The notes below the pieces were generated by a model. The model was given only the letters and a program-made list of their open reading frames with translations. It made no database searches and was not told where the DNA came from. From Staphylococcus microti (lineage in GTDB: Bacteria > Bacillota > Bacilli > Staphylococcales > Staphylococcaceae), in assembly GCF_000934465.1 (NCBI RefSeq), contig NZ_JXWY01000033.1, positions 1-64,000 of the forward strand: DNA of 64,000 nt, read 5' to 3'. A program made the translations under genes and the position numbers. This document shows positions 58,014 to 64,000 of this stretch, one piece after another (within the stretch, counting starts at the first letter, position 1; every line of letters begins with the position of its first letter).

Positions 58014-59954
58014 TTGTTGAGTGATCGTCAAAGACAAATAGTGGCGTATCTTTCTTCACGTCAGACCTTTGTCACTATCGCAGAGCTTGCCAATCAGTTT
58101 CATGTGTCAGAACGGACGATTCAATATGATGTGGCTTATATCGAGTCATTTCAAACGGTATATCATATAGAAGTCGTGCGAAATAAAAGTTTAGGCATTC
58201 AAATTCATAAAAAAGTGCCGGTTTCTAGTGCGGATGATGACGTATTAACAGTGCATTATTCAAAAGAAGAACGCAAAGACTATATTTTGTTAAAGCTGTT
58301 CGAGTCGACACATCCCGTCAGTTCTACAACGCTTGCGGAGATGTTACACGTTTCAAGGCGAACGGTTGTTGAGGACTTAAAAGGCGTGCAACATGAACTG
58401 GACGACTATGGATTAAATTTAGCGTACATTCGTAATAAAGGTTTTGTTATTGAAGGTAACGAAAGAGATTTGCGAGATGCCTATGCGCAAGTTGTACACA
58501 CTTATTTTAATCATGCAGCACCACAATTAGGGATTGCACACTTTTCGCAAGATGAATTGGAACGAATTAGGCAAATTGTCGTAACAGCCTTAAGACAGCA
58601 ACAATTACAGCTCGTGCAAGAAGCGATAGATGGCTTAATTTTTCATATCGTCATTGCGATTCATCGTGCACGTGATGCGTTTCATTTTGAGATACCTGAA
58701 GCGGAATATCAGCGTTTACAACAAACAGAGGCGTTCCAGCTAGCGTTAGAGATGACATCGCAGTTAGAAGCTTCGTTTGATGTCGCATTTCCAAAAACGG
58801 AAGCGGCGTTTATTACGCTTCATTTATTAGGTGCAAAAGGGACCCAACTGCACGCAGAAGAAGCGGTTGAAACATTGACGCATACGATTCAACGGTTTAT
58901 TCAACAAGTCAGCGCACAAATCGGTGTGCCTTTTGAACGTGATCATAAATTGCGTACAAGTTTGTTAACACATTTGCAACCGGCGATACACCGCATGCGT
59001 TTTGGTATGGTGCATACGAATCCGTTGAAGGACGAAATTATGCGTGATTATCCCGATTTAATTCGTGTGATTCAACAGCAAGTGAAACTTTTAGAAAATG
59101 TATCTCAGGTCGTATTCAATAATGATGAAATTGCGTATTTGGCACTTCACTTTGCGTCTTCAATGGAACGTGTCAATCATACAAAAGCAACGCGTATGAA
59201 AGTCATTTTATTATGCGGTTCAGGGGTAGGGACGTCTCAATTATTGAAAAGCCGTATTCAAAATATTTATCCCGAGTTAGAAATTTTAGATGCTTTTTCA
59301 ATCTATGATATTTCAGAGTCTTTTCTACAATCGCAAAGTATTGACTATATTATTTCAACTGTCCCAACGCATGAGTTTTCAGTGCCGTCGATTATTGTAT
59401 CGCCATTTTTGAATAAAGCGGACCGCAAACAAATCAATCAAATGATTAATGCGCACCGAGAGGCGACAGTGGCACATTATCAGCTGGCAGGGCCGACATT
59501 GAAAGATGTTTTAACGACAGCGCATATTGTAACTGAGCAATATGCCGAGAATCGAGAAGCTGCTATTCAGCAAAGTGTGGATGTACTCGTCGCATCGGGT
59601 CATGTAGATGCACAATACGCACAAGATATTTTGACGCAACTGGATCGTTTTGGTCCTTATATGGTGATTAGTCCTCATATCGCATTGGTACACGCACATT
59701 TTGAACATGTTCGTGTGCCTGTCAGTATGGCGCTCATGCATTTTAAAGACGGGGTTGATTTCCATCATGAACGATTTGATCCTGTAAAGGTTGTCATTGT
59801 GTTGGCAACAAGCAATGCACAAGTTCATTTGAATGCGTTGGGACAGTTGAGTCAGCTAATGATGGATGACACGGAGCGACAGCATTTAGTTGAAGGGAAT
59901 CGAACGGAGATAATCCGAAGTATACAAACTGTAAGTCAGGAGGGAGAAGCATAA
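58014..59954 (+). CDS. PRD-containing PTS regulator (BglG/MtlR type, UlaR-like activator)
   Basis: About 646 residues: two N-terminal helix-turn-helix units (FVTIAELANQFHVSERTIQYD; STTLAEMLHVSRRTVVEDLK), two PRD domains (about 180-290 and 300-400), an EIIB-like domain with VILLCGSGVGTSQLLKSR (about 408-425), and an EIIA-like domain at 510-640 with the His of VISPHIALVHAHF. Phosphorylation by the PTS would set its activity. Start: the GGAGG at 58001 is only two bases from the ATG at 58008 and eight from the TTG at 58014, so I choose TTG. It is the first gene of the operon. Confidence 0.87.
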   Translation: MLSDRQRQIVAYLSSRQTFVTIAELANQFHVSERTIQYDVAYIESFQTVYHIEVVRNKSLGIQIHKKVPVSSADDDVLTVHYSKEERKDYILLKLFESTHPVSSTTLAEMLHVSRRTVVEDLKGVQHELDDYGLNLAYIRNKGFVIEGNERDLRDAYAQVVHTYFNHAAPQLGIAHFSQDELERIRQIVVTALRQQQLQLVQEAIDGLIFHIVIAIHRARDAFHFEIPEAEYQRLQQTEAFQLALEMTSQLEASFDVAFPKTEAAFITLHLLGAKGTQLHAEEAVETLTHTIQRFIQQVSAQIGVPFERDHKLRTSLLTHLQPAIHRMRFGMVHTNPLKDEIMRDYPDLIRVIQQQVKLLENVSQVVFNNDEIAYLALHFASSMERVNHTKATRMKVILLCGSGVGTSQLLKSRIQNIYPELEILDAFSIYDISESFLQSQSIDYIISTVPTHEFSVPSIIVSPFLNKADRKQINQMINAHREATVAHYQLAGPTLKDVLTTAHIVTEQYAENREAAIQQSVDVLVASGHVDAQYAQDILTQLDRFGPYMVISPHIALVHAHFEHVRVPVSMALMHFKDGVDFHHERFDPVKVVIVLATSNAQVHLNALGQLSQLMMDDTERQHLVEGNRTEIIRSIQTVSQEGEA

Positions 59955-60395
59955 ATGTCAGAAATGATTCGCGCGGAACATATTCAACTGCAAGCGCGCG
60001 TCGAAAATTGGGAAGAAGCGATTCGACTTGCAGCACAGCCGCTGTATGAAGCGGGGTATTTCGAACAGACATATGTCGATGCCATGATCAATAGCGTGCA
60101 TGAAATGGGTCCGTATATTGTCATTGCACCAGAAATTGCGATTGCACATGCAAGACCAAGTGACGATGTGCATCAAGTTGGACTCAGCTTGTTGAAGCTA
60201 GATGAACATATTAACTTTACAGAAACAGGTCGTTACGCAACATTGATATTTGTCCTTAGCGCTGTAGATGAAGCAGCACATTTAGAGATATTAAAACAAT
60301 TAGCAATGCGGTTAAGCGATACCAATACGGTGGCAGCGTTAATGGCCGCACAAAGTAAGCAAGACATTCAAAAATTATTAGAGGAGCGAGATTAA
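59955..60395 (+). CDS. PTS ascorbate-type IIA component
   Basis: A 146-residue mannitol/fructose-class IIA domain with the phosphorylated His65 in IAPEIAIAHARPSDDV. It begins directly after the regulator stop, behind GGAGGGAG. Passes phosphate from HPr to the IIB protein. Confidence 0.9.
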   Translation: MSEMIRAEHIQLQARVENWEEAIRLAAQPLYEAGYFEQTYVDAMINSVHEMGPYIVIAPEIAIAHARPSDDVHQVGLSLLKLDEHINFTETGRYATLIFVLSAVDEAAHLEILKQLAMRLSDTNTVAALMAAQSKQDIQKLLEERD

Positions 60396-60396
60396 A

Positions 60397-60681
60397 ATGA
60401 AAATATTAGTTGTATGTGGACACGGTTTAGGAAGTAGCTTTATGGTCGAAATGAATGTACAGGAAGCTTTGAAACAATTACAAGCACCGGCAAGTATTGA
60501 AGTCGCACACAGTGACATTATGACAGCAAGTCCTGAAATGGCAGATGTGTTTATTTGTGGCAGAGATTTAGAAGAAAATGCACAACGTCTTGGCGAAGTG
60601 ATTGTATTAGATAATATTTTGGACAAAACAGAATTACAAGAGAAGTTAGAAGCGAAACTTAAATCAATGAATCAATTGTAA
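60397..60681 (+). CDS. PTS ascorbate-type IIB component
   Basis: A 94-residue IIB with the active cysteine Cys7 in LVVCGHGLGSSFM. Only one base separates it from the IIA gene. In the same order S. aureus has IIA, IIB and UlaA behind a BglG-type regulator, from memory. Confidence 0.9.
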   Translation: MKILVVCGHGLGSSFMVEMNVQEALKQLQAPASIEVAHSDIMTASPEMADVFICGRDLEENAQRLGEVIVLDNILDKTELQEKLEAKLKSMNQL

Positions 60682-60700
60682 TTAAAAAGGAGTTGACGCT

Positions 60701-62059
60701 ATGAATGCGGTATTAGGATTTTTAGTCGATGTTTTCAGCCAACCAGCCATTCTTGTTGCTTTAATCGCACTCATCGGTTTAGTCGTTCAGAAAAAGTCTG
60801 CGGCAGATATTACATCGGGTACGATTAAAACAATTTTAGGCTTTCTCGTATTAAGTGCGGGTGCTGGCGTTGTAACAAGTTCACTTGCACCATTTGGTCA
60901 GATGTTCCAAGAAGCTTTCGGTGTACAAGGTGTTGTACCGAATAATGAAGCGATTATTTCGATCGCATTGAAAGAATATGGCACAACGGCTGCACTCATT
61001 ATGATGTTCGGAATGCTGATTAATATTTTAATTGCACGTTTTACGAATTTGAAATATATATTTTTAACAGGCCATCATACATTCTATATGGCAGCTTTCT
61101 TAGCGATTTTACTAACAGTTGGTAATATCACAGGTACACTGACAGTCGTCTTAGGTTCATTGATTTTAGGTCTGATTATGGCTGTCTTACCAGCATTAGG
61201 TCAATCAACGATGAGAAAAATTACAGGTTCAGACCAAGTAGCGATTGGCCATTTCGGGACATTGAGTTACTGGGCTGCTGGTGAAGTTGGCAAGCTGTTT
61301 GCTGGAAAATCAAAATCAACAGAAGAGATTAACTTCCCTAAAGGATTAAGCTTTCTACGTGAAAGTACGATCAGTATTTCATTAACAATGATTGTGCTGT
61401 ATATCATTGCAGCGTTGTTTGCAGGGCCACACTACGTTCATACAGAATTGAGCGATGGCACAAACTTTATAGTCTTCTCGGTCATTCAAGGTGTGACATT
61501 TGCGGCAGGGGTTTTCATCATCTTAACAGGTGTGCGTTTGATTTTGGCAGAAATCGTACCCGCATTCAAAGGGATTTCTGAAAAACTTGTTCCTAATACG
61601 AAGCCAGCTTTAGACTGTCCGATTGTCTTCCCTTATGCACAAAACGCTGTACTTATCGGATTTTTCGTCAGCTTTATTACAGGTGTAGCAGGTATGTTTG
61701 TGATGTTCTTACTTGGTGGCGTCGTCATTCTACCAGGCGTTGTACCACACTTCTTCTTAGGTGCAACAGCAGGTGTCTTCGGTAATGCACGCGGTGGTAT
61801 CAAAGGGGCAATTGCAGGTTCAGCATTGAACGGCTTGCTTATTACTTTCCTACCGTTGTTATTCATTCCGTTTATGGGAGAGTTAGGTTCAGCGGCAACA
61901 ACATTCTCAGATACGGACTTTTTAGCGGTCGGTATTATCGTCGGCTATATTACAAAATACTTAGGTGCAATCGGTGTAACAGCGCTTATTATTATTGTAG
62001 GTGTGCTAGCGGTTATTTTTCAAAAACGTACGACCGACAAGCTTGCACAATCTAAATAA
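60701..62059 (+). CDS. ulaA: PTS ascorbate-specific IIC permease
   Basis: A 452-residue membrane protein with about 11 hydrophobic segments, typical of the UlaA/SgaT family: GTIKTILGFLVLSAGAGVV near the N terminus, TGHHTFYMAAF and GNARGGIKGAI. AAAGGAG precedes the ATG. No ascorbate-degrading enzymes (UlaD, UlaE, UlaF, UlaG) are in the window, so the sugar acid handled is not certain. Confidence 0.9.
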   Translation: MNAVLGFLVDVFSQPAILVALIALIGLVVQKKSAADITSGTIKTILGFLVLSAGAGVVTSSLAPFGQMFQEAFGVQGVVPNNEAIISIALKEYGTTAALIMMFGMLINILIARFTNLKYIFLTGHHTFYMAAFLAILLTVGNITGTLTVVLGSLILGLIMAVLPALGQSTMRKITGSDQVAIGHFGTLSYWAAGEVGKLFAGKSKSTEEINFPKGLSFLRESTISISLTMIVLYIIAALFAGPHYVHTELSDGTNFIVFSVIQGVTFAAGVFIILTGVRLILAEIVPAFKGISEKLVPNTKPALDCPIVFPYAQNAVLIGFFVSFITGVAGMFVMFLLGGVVILPGVVPHFFLGATAGVFGNARGGIKGAIAGSALNGLLITFLPLLFIPFMGELGSAATTFSDTDFLAVGIIVGYITKYLGAIGVTALIIIVGVLAVIFQKRTTDKLAQSK

Positions 62060-62064
62060 ACAAT

Positions 62065-62114
62065 AAAACGGTATCCACAGTACTCTTGAACGAGTTCTAT
62101 TGGATACCGTTTTT
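62065..62114. terminator. Bidirectional terminator between ulaA and metQ
   Basis: AAAACGGTATCCA and TGGATACCGTTTT pair with a 23-nt loop and flanking T and A runs. Confidence 0.85.
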
Positions 62115-62120
62115 CTACGC

Positions 62121-62966
62121 TTATTTCAAGCTATCTTCAATTGCTTTAATTTCTGATGGTTTCAAGTCGATGATGATTTCACCGTCTTTAGTATCTTCTT
62201 TCAAAGCGTCTCTAGCTTCTTCAGAATGATAAAGTTCTGCGATACGTTTGTATGTTTTATTGTCTTTATCTTTTGTGTTGACGGCAATGATATTGATGAA
62301 TGGTTTTGTCGCATCACCTTTTGAATCTTCAAGGAATATTGGATCTTTCTTCGCGTCTAAACCAGCTTTTGTTGCAACACCGTTGTTGATAATTGAAATA
62401 TCAACATCTGATAACGCACGTGCTGTTTGTTGTGCATCTACAGCAGTAATGTCTAAGTTTTTCGGGTTGTTTTTAATATCTTTAATCGAGCTTGAAAGAC
62501 CAAAGTCATCATTAAGTTCAAGCAAGCCAGCTTTTTCCAGTAACTTCAACGCACGCGCTTGATTGGAAATATCGTTTGGAATCGCGACTTTTGCACCGTC
62601 TTTCACATCTTTAATATCTTTTACTTTTTCAGAATAAATACCTAAAGGTGCAAGGACAGATGTGCGAATTGGCGTGATGTCTGTGCCTTTATTTTCTTTT
62701 TTGAAAGTATCTAAAAAGGCAAAGTGTTGAAAGGCGTTCATATCAATGTCGCCGTCACTCAATGCTTTGTTAGGTACGTTGTAGTCAGAGAATTGTTTAA
62801 TCTCCAAGTCAATATCTTCTTTCTTAGCCAGTTCTTTTACCTTTTCCCAAGCTTTGGAATCATTTGAAGCAATGCCGATTGTTACTTTTTTCTGGTTGTC
62901 CGAATTTTGCCCACAAGCCGCAAGCAAGAATAATGCTGCGAGCAGGACAGTAAATAATTTTTTCAT
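62121..62966 (-). CDS. metQ: Methionine ABC transporter substrate-binding lipoprotein
   Basis: A 281-residue NlpA/MetQ lipoprotein. The signal peptide ends in lipobox LAAC with Cys18, and the start is MKKLFTVLLAALF. The binding domain has TIGIASND, the central NDISNQARALKLLEKAGLL and PFINIIAVN. Captures methionine outside the membrane. It is the last gene of metN-metP-metQ. Confidence 0.93.
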   Translation of the reverse strand: MKKLFTVLLAALFLLAACGQNSDNQKKVTIGIASNDSKAWEKVKELAKKEDIDLEIKQFSDYNVPNKALSDGDIDMNAFQHFAFLDTFKKENKGTDITPIRTSVLAPLGIYSEKVKDIKDVKDGAKVAIPNDISNQARALKLLEKAGLLELNDDFGLSSSIKDIKNNPKNLDITAVDAQQTARALSDVDISIINNGVATKAGLDAKKDPIFLEDSKGDATKPFINIIAVNTKDKDNKTYKRIAELYHSEEARDALKEDTKDGEIIIDLKPSEIKAIEDSLK

Positions 62967-62985
62967 ATTTTTAAGCCTCCTAGTG

Positions 62986-63645
62986 TTAATTGCGTCTTAC
63001 TTTTTTAGCAAGGACGTTCCCAAGTGATTGAATGAGTTGCACAATAATGACTAATACGACGACTGTGATCAGAATGACAAATGTATCAAAACGTTGGTAG
63101 CCGTATACGAGTGCCATATCGCCAATACCACCACCGCCAACAGCACCAGCCATTGCAGTTGCACCAATCAGTCCAATGATTGCTGTCGTAATGGACAAGA
63201 TGAGTGAACCGAGTGCTTCAGGTAGTAAGAAATAACGAATAATTTGAACCGGCGAAGCCCCCATCGCATTCGCTGCTTCAATAATACCTGCATCGACTTC
63301 TAAAAGTGAGTTTTCAACGAGTCGTGCAATATAAGGTGCGACATAAACAGTTAACGGTACGATTGCAGCCGTTGTACCGATAGACGTACCGACTAACAAT
63401 TTTGTAAAAGGGACAATCGCGATTAATAAGATAATAAATGGAACAGATCTTAAAATATTGATAATTGGGTTCAAGGCATGGTGGATGATCGCATTTGGCC
63501 ATATGCCGTTTGTGCGAGTCACAACGAGTAAAATACCAAGCGGAATCCCAATCAATGCCCCGATAACAAGAGCGACTGTTACCATGTATAGCGTTTGATA
63601 AAGTGCTTCAAGTAATTGTGCTGAATCAATGGACGAACCGAGCAT
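62986..63645 (-). CDS. metP: Methionine ABC transporter permease (MetI/MetP)
   Basis: A 219-residue permease with five to six membrane segments and the coupling motif EAANAMGASPVQIIRYFLLP (about 130-150). The ATG at 63645 lies 20 bases inside metN behind GAGGAGGTGA. I use metP to avoid confusion with the cystathionine gamma-synthase gene metI. Confidence 0.93.
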   Translation of the reverse strand: MLGSSIDSAQLLEALYQTLYMVTVALVIGALIGIPLGILLVVTRTNGIWPNAIIHHALNPIINILRSVPFIILLIAIVPFTKLLVGTSIGTTAAIVPLTVYVAPYIARLVENSLLEVDAGIIEAANAMGASPVQIIRYFLLPEALGSLILSITTAIIGLIGATAMAGAVGGGGIGDMALVYGYQRFDTFVILITVVVLVIIVQLIQSLGNVLAKKVRRN

Positions 63646-64000
63646 CGGCAGTCACCTCCTCGTATTGAATATGTTGTGTTGTTAAATAGTCTTGAACAGC
63701 TTGTTGTTTTGGCGATTCACCAACAACTTGTAGCCATAGGTAGCCGACGGTATCGTCTTGTATCTCCGCCATGAAAGCATGGATAATATTCACTTTTACT
63801 TCAAATTGTGCAATCAAATCATGGACAATCGCGTTCGAGATTTGATCACTTTCGATGAACAATCGGTAGACGTGTGCGTGATCGATATGAGAAAGCTGTT
63901 GTACGACTTGTGCGGACGGTTCAGTATTAATCACCGTAGATACAAAGCGTTTGGCCGTTGGTGTTTTCGGATGACTGAAAACATTTTTGACAGAGTCTAA
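63626..64000 (-). CDS. metN: Methionine ABC transporter ATP-binding protein MetN (C-terminal part, runs off window)
   Basis: The frame is open from the window edge and covers the last 124 residues, including the NIL regulatory domain (VYRLFIESDQISNAIVHDLI, VNIIHAFMAEIQDDTVGYL), which binds methionine and inhibits import. The Walker motifs are outside the window. An S-box leader would be expected further upstream. Confidence 0.92.
   Translation of the reverse strand, partial: LDSVKNVFSHPKTPTAKRFVSTVINTEPSAQVVQQLSHIDHAHVYRLFIESDQISNAIVHDLIAQFEVKVNIIHAFMAEIQDDTVGYLWLQVVGESPKQQAVQDYLTTQHIQYEEVTADARFVH

Overview
The window is a stretch of Staphylococcus chromosome spanning the replication origin. 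The evidence is the gene order rpmH/dnaA/dnaN/yaaA/recF/gyrB/gyrA/nnrD/hutH/serS/azlCD/metX/yybS/gdpP/rplI/dnaB/purA, the staphylococcal protein signatures and the AT-rich codon use. Several features differ from the S. aureus layout I remember: a thiol-disulfide oxidoreductase gene inside the dnaN-recF cluster, and noc and parB-rpsR in one continuous block beside the origin. A coagulase-variable or animal-associated species is plausible, but I cannot name one from sequence alone.

Layout. 1-3.0 kb: a decayed IS200/IS605-type element (partial tnpB, stub of tnpA, left-end hairpin) that has truncated an alpha/beta hydrolase gene, then a quinone-oxidoreductase-like gene and its divergent TetR regulator. 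3.3-3.5 kb: tRNA-Asp and tRNA-Glu. 3.6-24 kb: mostly leftward housekeeping genes, with a SAM-I riboswitch on metX and a T-box on serS. 24-28 kb: dnaN, dnaA and oriC, with DnaA-box clusters on both sides of dnaA and a DnaA-trio unwinding region between dnaA and dnaN. 28-34 kb: rightward rpmH, rnpA, mnmE, mnmG, rsmG, noc. 34-37 kb: a 30-residue membrane peptide, a dead tnpB fragment, and a MocR regulator divergent from an EamA transporter. 37-44.7 kb: a leftward methionine operon (metI, metC, metF, metE, cyclase-family gene) behind a T-box leader with a CodY-like box. 44.8-49.5 kb: parB, mscS, DUF951, ychF, an IS200 relic, rpsF-ssb-rpsR. 49.5-50.8 kb: an AT-rich abortive-infection (HEPN) gene between two copies of the rpsR terminator. 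51.2-55.3 kb: two inverted MFS paralogues around an M20 amidohydrolase. 55.5-62 kb: an AraC regulator with a long C-terminal extension, divergent from an ascorbate-type PTS operon. 62-64 kb: the metNPQ methionine importer.

How the genes work together. Transcription mostly runs away from oriC on both arms. Methionine supply is the main metabolic theme. MetX makes O-acetylhomoserine under SAM-riboswitch control. MetI and MetC convert it to homocysteine, and MetF with MetE methylate it under T-box and CodY-like control. MetNPQ imports methionine. Origin biology is also concentrated here: DnaA and its boxes, Noc, ParB, and two parS-like sites, the better one (15 of 16 bases to the consensus) inside metE.

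The most unusual unit is the HEPN Abi gene at 49,681-50,619. It is flanked by a near-perfect 54-55 nt direct repeat of the rpsR 3' flank, looks horizontally acquired, and has an inverted repeat in its promoter region. All functional calls are from reading the sequence; no searches were run.
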